DNA of 16,822 bases from Pseudomonadota bacterium. Lineage in GTDB: Bacteria > Pseudomonadota > Gammaproteobacteria > Steroidobacterales > Steroidobacteraceae. Location of the stretch: positions 1 to 16,822 of the forward strand of contig JAEYXD010000134.1 in assembly GCA_023428645.1 (NCBI GenBank). Reading direction: 5' to 3'. Position 1 is the first letter of the stretch; every line of letters starts with the position of its first letter. The notes below the pieces were generated by a model. It was not told the DNA's origin and did no database searches. It saw nothing but the letters and a program-made list of their open reading frames with translations. The position numbers and the translations under genes were made by a program. Below are positions 7,037-13,998 of the stretch, piece by piece.

Positions 7037-8929
7037 ATGTCCGCCAAGCTCATTCAGACGAACCCGACGCCGTTCAACCGTATCCCGGTCGACACGGTCA
7101 CGATCGACATCATCGAAAGCGCGCTGCGCAATGCGCGCTACGAGATGGACACCGTTCTGTTCAGAACCGCGATGTCTCCCGGCATCCGCGAACAGCACGA
7201 TGAATTTCCGATGATCGCCAACGCCGACGGCAAGATGGTCGTCGGTCAGTTCGGCTCGTTCATCTACGGCTTTCTCGAGGGAATCGACGATACGATCGAA
7301 GAAGGCGATATCTTCTTCACTTCCGATCCGTATTCCGTGAACGGCGCCATCAGCCATGCGAACGACTGGCTGCTGCTGATGCCGGTGTTCAAACACGGCC
7401 GCTTGATCGCCTGGTCGGCGATGTTCGGTCACATGACCGACGTCGGCGGTAAGGTGCCCGGCTCGCTGCCGACCGACGCCCGTCAGATCTACGAAGAAGG
7501 CATCGTCGTGCCGCCGCTCAAGATCTACTCCAAGGGCGTACTGCAGAAGGAAATCCTGCGCGTGATCCTGCACCAGTGCCGTTTGCCGCACTGGAACCTG
7601 TCGGACTTCAACGCGATCGTGGCTGCTCTGCGCACCGCTGCGCTGCGCTGCACGGAAATCGCCGAGCGCTTTGGCGACAACGTGTTCTATTCGGCCATGG
7701 AAGAGATGCTGGAGCGCAACCGCAAGGCGATGCGCGAGCTCATCGTGCGCAACGTGCCGACCACCAAGGCTTCGTTCGAGGACTACATCTGTGACGACGG
7801 CCTCGGCATGGGCCCGTACCGCATCGCCTGCACGATGTGGCGCGAAGGCGATAAGTGCATCTTCGATTTCACGGGCACCGACCCGCAGTCGATCTCCTCG
7901 ATCAACTTCCTGTTGAACGAAGAGATGTTCAAGATGTTCGCGGGCATCTACATGATCATGGTGTTCGACCCGCAGATCCTCTTCAACGACGGCTTCTATG
8001 ACCTGATGGAAGTGCGCATTCCGCCCGCCACGTTGTTGAAGCCGCTGAAGCCCGCGGCATTGTCGTGCCGCACGCACGCGCTCGGCCGCATCTTCGACAT
8101 CCTGGCCGGACTGCTCGGTCAGGGCAGCCCCGATTTCATGTGCGGCGCGGGGTTCTCCGACAGCCCGCACTTCATGTACTCGGGCTACGACAAGAACGGC
8201 CAGTGGTATCAGCTGTACCAGATCACGTTCGGCGGCATTCCCGGCAAGCCCTTCGGCGACGGGCCGGATGGCCATTCGCTGTGGCCGTCCTTCACGAACG
8301 TGCCGAACGAGTTCCTGGAGAGCTACTTCCCGCTGCGCATCGAGACGTACGAGACGATCGTCGATTCCGGCGGCGCGGGCAAGTTCCGCGGCGGCAACGG
8401 CCTGCGCATCGGCTATCGCTTCCTCGAGCCGGGCGAGATCTCGATCCACGACGACCGTTGGCTCACCTATCCGTGGGGTGTGAACGGCGGTGATCCGGGC
8501 GCGCGCAGCAAGAAGACGCTGATCCGCGTCGACGGCACGCGCGAGCTGCTGCCCTCGAAGATCGATCACGTGAAAGTCGAGGCGGGCGATCTGTTGCTCG
8601 CTGACACGTGGGGTGGCGGCGGCTGCGGCGATCCGCTCGAGCGCGAAATCGAAAGCGTGCGCTTCGACGTCGAAGCCGGGCTCGTCAGCATCGAGGGCGC
8701 GCGTCGCTATGGCGTCGTCATGAAAGACGACAGCACCGTGGACGAAGCGGCAACCGCGGCGCTGCGCAAGGAGCTGGCCGCGAATCGTCCGCCGAAGCAG
8801 CTGTTCAATCGCGGCTTCGAGACGATCGAGGAGCTGAAGGCACGCTGCGAGGCTGAGACCGGCTTGAAGCCGCCAGGCGCACCGCAGTTCCTCAAAGGCC
8901 GGACGACCTACCTGCCGACGGCGAACTGA
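7037..8929 (+). CDS. hyuB: Hydantoinase/oxoprolinase family protein, subunit B (N-methylhydantoinase B type)
   Basis: A 630-residue HyuB-type subunit, the usual partner of HyuA in ATP-dependent hydantoinases, 5-oxoprolinases and acetone carboxylases. Family landmarks include the N-terminal TVTIDIIESALRNARYEMD helix region, AMSPGIREQHDE followed by the MIANADG turn, GDIFFTSDPY, HMTDVGGKVPGSLPTDA, and late glycine-rich segments such as DSGGAGKFRGGNGLRIGYR and TWGGGGCGDPLER. It starts 26 bases after hyuA stops, indicating co-transcription. The ribosome binding site is weak (GAGAT), so translational coupling to hyuA is likely. The protein is longer than many 500-600-residue family members. The pairing with HyuA is secure; the substrate is unknown. 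Confidence 0.9.
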   Translation: MSAKLIQTNPTPFNRIPVDTVTIDIIESALRNARYEMDTVLFRTAMSPGIREQHDEFPMIANADGKMVVGQFGSFIYGFLEGIDDTIEEGDIFFTSDPYSVNGAISHANDWLLLMPVFKHGRLIAWSAMFGHMTDVGGKVPGSLPTDARQIYEEGIVVPPLKIYSKGVLQKEILRVILHQCRLPHWNLSDFNAIVAALRTAALRCTEIAERFGDNVFYSAMEEMLERNRKAMRELIVRNVPTTKASFEDYICDDGLGMGPYRIACTMWREGDKCIFDFTGTDPQSISSINFLLNEEMFKMFAGIYMIMVFDPQILFNDGFYDLMEVRIPPATLLKPLKPAALSCRTHALGRIFDILAGLLGQGSPDFMCGAGFSDSPHFMYSGYDKNGQWYQLYQITFGGIPGKPFGDGPDGHSLWPSFTNVPNEFLESYFPLRIETYETIVDSGGAGKFRGGNGLRIGYRFLEPGEISIHDDRWLTYPWGVNGGDPGARSKKTLIRVDGTRELLPSKIDHVKVEAGDLLLADTWGGGGCGDPLEREIESVRFDVEAGLVSIEGARRYGVVMKDDSTVDEAATAALRKELAANRPPKQLFNRGFETIEELKARCEAETGLKPPGAPQFLKGRTTYLPTAN

Positions 8930-8941
8930 CCTTCCGCCTCA

Positions 8942-8968
8942 CGCTCGGGCCCGCCTGCGGCCCGAGCG
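8942..8968 (+). promoter_or_regulatory. Perfect 10-bp intra-operon hairpin, terminator-like but without a T-tract
   Basis: CGCTCGGGCC (8942-8951) and GGCCCGAGCG (8959-8968) are exact reverse complements around a 7-base loop. It begins 13 bases after the hyuB stop. The bases after it are GACCCAATAAAC, so no U-run follows and intrinsic termination should be inefficient. A role in mRNA 3'-end protection, processing or partial attenuation between hyuB and the CoA-transferase is plausible. Confidence 0.6.
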
Positions 8969-8970
8969 GA

Positions 8971-9011
8971 CCCAATAAACATACATATATAAGTAGCTCG
9001 AGAGGACTCGA
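8971..9011 (+). promoter_or_regulatory. AT-rich island and ribosome binding site before the CoA-transferase
   Basis: About 20 bases of nearly pure A/T (AATAAACATACATATATAAG, 8974-8993) stand out in this GC-rich DNA. They contain the -10-like TATAAG at 8988-8993, but no good -35 lies 17 bases upstream. The ribosome binding site AGGA (9003-9006) sits in the loop of a small hairpin, TCGAG (8998-9002) paired with CTCGA (9007-9011). A secondary promoter inside the operon is possible but unproven. Confidence 0.3.
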
Positions 9012-9017
9012 ATCGCG

Positions 9018-10235
9018 ATGAGCACGACGAACGAAGCTTTCAAGAACGGACCGCTGAGCAACCTGCGAGTCATCGAGCTGGGCACGCTCCTCGCCGGCCC
9101 CTTTTGCGGTCAGTTGTTGGGCGATTTCGGCGCCGAGGTGATCAAGGTCGAACCGCCGGGGCAGGGTGACCCGATGCGCTCCTGGGGCCGCGAAAAGGCC
9201 GCGGGCGGCAAGTCGCTGTGGTGGCCGGTCGTCGCGCGTAACAAGAAGGCGATCACGCTCGATCTGCGTCAGGCCGAAGGTCAGGCGCTGCTCAAGGAGC
9301 TGGTCGCGAAAGCGGATTTCCTGCTCGAGAATTTCCGGCCGGGCACGATGGAGAAGTGGGGGCTCGGCTATGACGAGCTGTCCAAGATCAATCCCGGGCT
9401 CATCATGATCCGCGTTTCGGGCTACGGCCAGACGGGCCCGTATGCGAAGCAGGCGGGCTTCGGCGCGATCGGCGAGGCGATGGGCGGGTTGCGCTACGTC
9501 GTCGGCGATCCTTCGACGCCGCCCTCGCGCATGGGCATTTCGATCGGCGACTCGCTCGCGGCGACGTTTGCCTGCGTCGGCGCGCTGTCGGCGCTGAACT
9601 ATCGCGCGCAGACCGGCCGCGGCCAGGTCGTCGATTCGGCGATCTACGAAGCCGTGCTCAACATGATGGAATCGCTCGTCACCGAGTACGACAAGACGGG
9701 TTACGTGCGCGAGCGCACGGGCGCGATCCTGCCGAACGTCGCGCCGTCGAACGTCTACAAGACCCGCGACAGCCTCGTCCTCATCGCCGCGAACCAGGAC
9801 ACGGTGTTCAGCCGCCTCGCGGAAGCGATGGGCCAGCCCGAGCTCGCGAAGGATCCTCGCTACGTGTCGCACGTGGCGCGCGGCGCCAACCAGCGCGAGC
9901 TCGACGAGCTCGTCGAGCGCTGGACGCAGACGCTCACGACGCGCGAAGTACTCGACCTGATGGAGAAGTTCGGCGTGCCCGCCGGTCTGATCTATCGTGC
10001 GCCGGACATGCTGGAAGATCCGCACTTCGCCGCGCGCAACGCCATTCGCGAAGTCGAGCATCCCGACTTCGGCACGCTGAAGATGCAGAACGTCGCACCG
10101 CGTCTGTCGACGACGCCGGGCGGCATCCGTTCGCCGAGCCCGCAGCTCGGCGAGCACAACGAAGAGATCTATCGTGGCCTGCTCGGCCTGTCGGACGAGC
10201 GCTACGCCGGACTGCAAGAACGCAAGGTTATCTAG
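9018..10235 (+). CDS. Family III (CaiB/BaiF) CoA-transferase
   Basis: A 405-residue family III CoA-transferase of the formyl-CoA/succinyl-CoA transferase kind, which moves CoA from a donor thioester to a carboxylic acid. The N-terminal Rossmann-like half has the family signature LRVIELGTLLAGPFCGQLLGD, then GAEVIKVEPP and GDPMRSWG. Further on come NFRPGTMEKWGLGYDEL and VSGYGQTGPYA. The expected catalytic aspartate is D178 in ISIGDSLAA. The C-terminal half has the usual LPNVAPSNVYKTRD block. Length is normal. The start is set by ATG 9018 with AGGA at 9003-9006. It lies 88 bases after hyuB and 16 bases before the next gene. In context it probably activates the acid product of the pathway, perhaps supplying the substrate of the HMG-CoA lyase-like enzyme. 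Donor and acceptor cannot be assigned. Confidence 0.92.
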   Translation: MSTTNEAFKNGPLSNLRVIELGTLLAGPFCGQLLGDFGAEVIKVEPPGQGDPMRSWGREKAAGGKSLWWPVVARNKKAITLDLRQAEGQALLKELVAKADFLLENFRPGTMEKWGLGYDELSKINPGLIMIRVSGYGQTGPYAKQAGFGAIGEAMGGLRYVVGDPSTPPSRMGISIGDSLAATFACVGALSALNYRAQTGRGQVVDSAIYEAVLNMMESLVTEYDKTGYVRERTGAILPNVAPSNVYKTRDSLVLIAANQDTVFSRLAEAMGQPELAKDPRYVSHVARGANQRELDELVERWTQTLTTREVLDLMEKFGVPAGLIYRAPDMLEDPHFAARNAIREVEHPDFGTLKMQNVAPRLSTTPGGIRSPSPQLGEHNEEIYRGLLGLSDERYAGLQERKVI

Positions 10236-10251
10236 AGTCGCGGAGCGCCGT

Positions 10252-10881
10252 GTGAGCGAATCATTCGATCCTGGCTTCAATCGGCGTCTCGCGCCGGGGC
10301 GACGTCCCGCGCTGCTCGTCATCGATTTCGTGCGTGCGTATCTGACGCCGGGATCGGTGCTGTACGCGGGCGTCGAGGAGGCGCGCGCGGCATGCGAAAA
10401 GCTGCTGCACGCAGCGCGAGCCGCGGGGATTCCGGTGCTGCACACGAACGTCGCCTATCAGCGCGGCGGCCGCGACGGCGGCGTGTTCTTCCGCAAGCTG
10501 CCGGCGCTCACGTGCTTCGAGACCGGCGTGCACCCGGACCTCGCCGAGTTCGCGCAAGGGCTCGAGCCGGCGCCGGACGAGGTCGTCGTCACGAAGCAGT
10601 ATGCGAGTGCGTTCTTCGGCACATCGCTCGCCGCGACGCTCACGTCGATGCAGATCGATACGCTGCTCATCGCGGGCGTCTCGACGAGCGGCTGCATTCG
10701 CGCGAGCACGGTGGACGCGTGCCAGCACGGCTTCATCCCGCTGGTCGTGCGCGATGCGGTCGGTGACCGCGCCCCGGGCCCGCACGAAGCGAACTTGTTC
10801 GATCTGCAGGCGAAATACGCGGAAGTGATCTCGCTGCAGCAGGCGCAGGCCTATCTCAGCGAGCTCGCCGGACGCGGTTGA
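10252..10881 (+). CDS. Isochorismatase-fold cysteine hydrolase, N-carbamoylsarcosine amidase-like
   Basis: A 209-residue cysteine hydrolase of the isochorismatase superfamily. The catalytic triad is visible: D25 in LLVIDFV, K115 in VTKQYASAFFGT, and nucleophile C148 in GVSTSGCIRAST. The stretch after the cysteine (VDACQHGFIPLVVRDAVGDR) resembles N-carbamoylsarcosine amidases, which split N-carbamoyl amino acids to an amine or amino acid, ammonia and CO2. The start is GTG 10252, with GGAG 6 bases upstream. An ATG at 10174 would overlap the upstream gene by 62 bases and add residues foreign to the family. It lies 16 bases after the CoA-transferase and 26 bases before tatA. Pairing with hyuAB fits a ring-opening step followed by decarbamoylation. 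Nicotinamidase or other amidase activity remains possible. Confidence 0.85.
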   Translation: MSESFDPGFNRRLAPGRRPALLVIDFVRAYLTPGSVLYAGVEEARAACEKLLHAARAAGIPVLHTNVAYQRGGRDGGVFFRKLPALTCFETGVHPDLAEFAQGLEPAPDEVVVTKQYASAFFGTSLAATLTSMQIDTLLIAGVSTSGCIRASTVDACQHGFIPLVVRDAVGDRAPGPHEANLFDLQAKYAEVISLQQAQAYLSELAGRG

Positions 10882-10907
10882 CGCGAAAGCAACGAGAGGA
10901 GTGAACG

Positions 10908-11129
10908 ATGGGAATCGGCATGCGCGAGCTACTCATCATCCTGGCGATCGCATTGGTGCTGTTCGGCGCCAAGCGGTTGCGCACGATCGGCTCCGATCTC
11001 GGCGGCGCGCTGCGCGGCTTCAAGGATGCGATGGCCGCGCGCGAAGAGGTCGAGGCAGAGCTGCAAGCGAAGGAAACGCCCAAGAGACCGGCATCGCTCG
11101 AAACCGAGCGCGACAAGCAGCACAGTTGA
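10908..11129 (+). CDS. tatA: Twin-arginine translocase component, TatA type
   Basis: A 73-residue TatA/TatE-type protein, the pore-forming part of the Tat system that exports folded, cofactor-loaded proteins. A short periplasmic N-terminus (MGIGMRE) leads to a membrane helix at about 7-19 (LLIILAIALVLFG). The FG hinge follows, then the amphipathic helix KRLRTIGSDLGGALRGFKDAM, and a charged tail rich in Glu and Lys. AGGAG at 10897-10901 is six bases before the ATG. It stands 26 bases after the amidohydrolase gene, at the end of the operon. No tatB or tatC is in the window, so it would have to work with TatBC encoded elsewhere. The window encodes one clear Tat substrate, the Mo hydroxylase at 13999. 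TatB is less likely because the protein is short and has the IGSDLGGALRGFK segment typical of TatA. Confidence 0.88.
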   Translation: MGIGMRELLIILAIALVLFGAKRLRTIGSDLGGALRGFKDAMAAREEVEAELQAKETPKRPASLETERDKQHS

Positions 11130-11130
11130 A

Positions 11131-11155
11131 GGCAGCGCCGCCCGGCGCCGTCTTT
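11131..11155 (+). terminator. Weak terminator-like hairpin after tatA
   Basis: Two bases after the tatA stop, GGCAGCGCC (11131-11139) pairs with GGCGCCGTC (11144-11152) around a GCCC loop. The stem has one A/C mismatch and one G-T pair. Only TTT (11153-11155) follows, so termination is probably partial. It marks the likely end of the six-gene run. Confidence 0.45.
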
Positions 11156-11432
11156 CGCCGCGTGGCGAGCAAGCGCGACCGCACGCGTCCAATGCATTTC
11201 GCTGATTCGGATGTGTTCGGGGAATGTCCTTCGTAAGGACGCATGGCGTGTCGCGAACCCGAGCGAATACAGGAATTTACGGCTGCGCGACGCCGCGGCG
11301 TCCACGCTCGATGGTCGTTGATGCCGAGGTGCGCATGCGCGGCGCGCGGCATCTTGTTGACACTTGCAAGCCGACATCGCTCTATGGTCGGCGCGAGTTG
11401 CGAAGGTCGTAGCAAGAATTCGAGAACATGCC
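11156..11432 (+). promoter_or_regulatory. Intergenic promoter region of the second receptor
   Basis: The 303 bases between tatA and the second receptor contain no credible gene. A perfect -35 TTGACA stands at 11357-11362. The best -10 options are TCTATG at 11381-11386 (18-base spacer, three of six) or TATGGT at 11383-11388 (20-base spacer, four of six). The inverted repeat CCGAC (11371-11375) / GTCGG (11387-11391) with 11 bases between overlaps the -10 region and could be an operator. CTTGCAAG (11363-11370) is an 8-base palindrome directly after the -35. An independent regulated promoter here is likely. Confidence 0.5.
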
Positions 11433-13949
11433 ATGACTACCCGAGCGTATTCCGTTGCCTGCCTGTTGGCCGCTGGCGGTTTTCTCTCGCCGCCGAGCGT
11501 CCTCGCCCAGACCGCGCCCCCAGGGACGCTCGAAGAAGTCGTCGTCTCCGCCCGTCAGCGCGAAGAACGCCTGAGCGATGTGCCGGCCACGGTGCAGGTC
11601 TTCACGGCACAGGAAATCAAGTTCGCCGGCGTCGAGCGCCCGAGCGACTTCGTCGCCCTCACGCCCGGCCTGTCGCAAGTGCAGACCGCGGAAGTCGGCG
11701 AGCTGCAGCTGAACATCCGCGGCATCAACACCGGCCGCGATGTCGAAACGAATTTCGCGTTCGTCGTCGACGGCGTGCTGCAGACGAATCCGAACGGCTT
11801 CAATCAGGAGCTGGCGAACATTCAGCAGATCGAGGTCCTGAAGGGGCCGCAGGGTGCGGTGTTCGGCCGTAACGCGCTCGCCGGCGCCGTCATCATGACG
11901 ACGCGCCGGCCGACGGCAGAGTTCGAGTCGAGCGCGACGCTCGGCTATGGCAACCAGAACACGCAGAAGGCGAACGCGTATCTCGCCGGTGGCCTGGCGG
12001 ACGGTGTCGCGGCGGGTGTCGGTGCGTTCTATCGCAAGACCGACGGCTTCTTCGAGAACTCGTTCCTGGGCTGCGACGATTGCGTCGACTACATGGAGGA
12101 GTACGGCATCGCGCCGCGCGTCGTGTTCGAGCTGGGCGACAGCGGCGAGCTCGACGTGAAGGCGAAGTATTCGAAGCTGAGCTCCGGCGCGATCAACTTC
12201 AATGCGACGTTCGCGCTGCCGGGCTTCGCGGCGCTGACCAGTAATCCCGACTTCTTCGCGGACGTGAACGACCACCGCTTCCGGTACATCAACAATCTCG
12301 CGCCCGAGAACGAGCAGGAGAACGTGCAGTTCTCGGTCAAGGGCGATTGGGAGCTCGATATCGGCGCCTTGACCGCGTGGGCGGCGTACAACGATCAGAC
12401 GAATTATCTGCTGACCGACGGCGCGAGCGCGTCGTTCGGTCTGTACTCGCGCACCGCGCTGTGCCAGAGCGACATCGCGGCGGAGGTCGGCGGGCCGCTG
12501 CCGTCGCCGACGTTCTATGCGGGTGCGGGCTCGGTGCTGCCGCCGTACGGGCCGTCGCGTTGCGACGGTTACCAATATCAGCAGCGCGATCAGCGCGACG
12601 TTTCGGCGGAGATCCGTCTCGCGTCGCCGGGCGATCAGCCCCTGCGCTGGCTCGCGGGCCTGTATTACGCGGATATCGAGCGGCACGTCGTCGTCGCGCA
12701 AGGCGCGGACCAGAGGCTCGGCGTGCTCGCGCGCGCGTTCACGCCGACGAGCGGCCCGAGCCCGACGGACCTGCTCTACGACGACGATTTCACGAGCGAA
12801 GTGGCGGCGGTGTTTGGCCAGATCGCGTACGACGTGCTCCCGAATCTGGAAGCGGCGCTCGCGCTGCGCTACGACTCGGAGCGCCGCGAGGTCGACAACA
12901 CGGTGCCGACGGGTGCGAATGCCTTCGCGCAGACGCCGAATTTCGGCCCCGGCCCCGGCGTGCCCTACATCAATCCGGCGTACACCGTGGACCCGCAGCT
13001 CGCGACGCGCGGCATTCCGACGCGCGCGAAGCGGTTCGAGCAATGGCAGCCGAAGCTGTCGCTCAATTGGAAGTTCAGCGATGGCTGGTCGACGTTCGCG
13101 TCCTACGGTTACGGCTTCCGCAGCGGCGGCTTCAATTCGACCGGCAGCCACGCGACGATCGAGCAGTTCCTCGGCGGCCTGAATCACGTCGCCGCGAACG
13201 GAACGATCACGGGGCAGCCCGCGATCACGACGCAAGGCATCAACTACGACGACTACGACAAGGAAGTGTCGAAGGCCGCGGAGCTCGGGCTCAAGGCGGA
13301 TCTGCTCGCGCGCACCCTGCAAGTGAATCTCGCCGCGTTCCACACGACCGTCGAAGACATGCAGCTGTTCAATTTCCTCGTCGGGCCGTTCGGCCTGCTG
13401 CGCACGGTGATGAACGTCGATGAGGTCCGCCTGCGCGGCCTCGAAGGTGACGTGCGCTACCGCGCGAATGACTATGTGACCGTGTTCGCCGGCGTCGGCC
13501 TCATCGACAGCGAGATTCGCGAATTCCGCAGCCGTCCCTACACGGCCGGCAATGAAGTGCCGTACGTGCCCGAGTACACGGCCAACGCGGGCGTGGCGCT
13601 GCGCGTGCCGCTCGGCGGGTCGGGCCTCGCGTTGCGCGCACGCGTCGATGCGAACGCGGTCGGACAAACGTGGTTCGGCCCGGTGCAAGATGAGCTCGTG
13701 CAGACGCAGTTCGGCTTGCCGGGCGATTATTCGAAGACGCGCCGCGATGCGTACACGCTCGTCAACGCGCGTGTCGGCGTGGAAGCGGATACGTGGAGCG
13801 TTACGGCCTGGGGACGCAATCTCGCCGACGAAGACTACTTGGCGGAAGTGATTCCGGCGCCGGAGTTCGGCGGCTCATTCGTGCATCAGGCGCCGGGCAT
13901 CGCTTACGGCGTCGAGTTCACGATCGGCTTCGGCGCGGGCCGAAATTAA
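11433..13949 (+). CDS. TonB-dependent outer-membrane receptor
   Basis: An 838-residue TonB-dependent receptor. Residues 1-25 form a clean signal peptide (hydrophobic core, VLA before Q26). The TonB box is at 33-41 (LEEVVVSAR), followed by the plug with NIRGINTGRDVETNF, VVDGVLQTN and IEVLKGPQGAVFGRNALAGAV, then the beta-barrel. Cysteines C214/C217 (GCDDC) and C344/C377 are probably paired in extracellular loops. The start at 11433 is preferred because an upstream in-frame ATG at 11364 would put 23 charged residues before the signal peptide and would lie inside the predicted promoter. The protein ends in GFGAGRN rather than the usual aromatic last residue, which is odd for barrel insertion. It is 43 to 49 bases before the Mo hydroxylase gene, so the two are probably co-transcribed. 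The ligand is unknown; it may be the pathway substrate. Confidence 0.92.
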   Translation: MTTRAYSVACLLAAGGFLSPPSVLAQTAPPGTLEEVVVSARQREERLSDVPATVQVFTAQEIKFAGVERPSDFVALTPGLSQVQTAEVGELQLNIRGINTGRDVETNFAFVVDGVLQTNPNGFNQELANIQQIEVLKGPQGAVFGRNALAGAVIMTTRRPTAEFESSATLGYGNQNTQKANAYLAGGLADGVAAGVGAFYRKTDGFFENSFLGCDDCVDYMEEYGIAPRVVFELGDSGELDVKAKYSKLSSGAINFNATFALPGFAALTSNPDFFADVNDHRFRYINNLAPENEQENVQFSVKGDWELDIGALTAWAAYNDQTNYLLTDGASASFGLYSRTALCQSDIAAEVGGPLPSPTFYAGAGSVLPPYGPSRCDGYQYQQRDQRDVSAEIRLASPGDQPLRWLAGLYYADIERHVVVAQGADQRLGVLARAFTPTSGPSPTDLLYDDDFTSEVAAVFGQIAYDVLPNLEAALALRYDSERREVDNTVPTGANAFAQTPNFGPGPGVPYINPAYTVDPQLATRGIPTRAKRFEQWQPKLSLNWKFSDGWSTFASYGYGFRSGGFNSTGSHATIEQFLGGLNHVAANGTITGQPAITTQGINYDDYDKEVSKAAELGLKADLLARTLQVNLAAFHTTVEDMQLFNFLVGPFGLLRTVMNVDEVRLRGLEGDVRYRANDYVTVFAGVGLIDSEIREFRSRPYTAGNEVPYVPEYTANAGVALRVPLGGSGLALRARVDANAVGQTWFGPVQDELVQTQFGLPGDYSKTRRDAYTLVNARVGVEADTWSVTAWGRNLADEDYLAEVIPAPEFGGSFVHQAPGIAYGVEFTIGFGAGRN

Positions 13950-13998
13950 GAATGCGCGCGCTCGCCGTCACGGCAGCGCGCTCCAGAGGTCATTGACG

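Noticed and set aside
7001..10445. Two open frames of about 520 codons on the minus strand (7001-8569 and 8892-10445)
   Set aside because: They oppose hyuB and the CoA-transferase, both strongly supported, and show no recognisable features.
11382..13688. 768-codon open frame on the minus strand
   Set aside because: Antisense to the second TonB receptor with the same low-complexity Arg/Val/Ala composition; no motif found.
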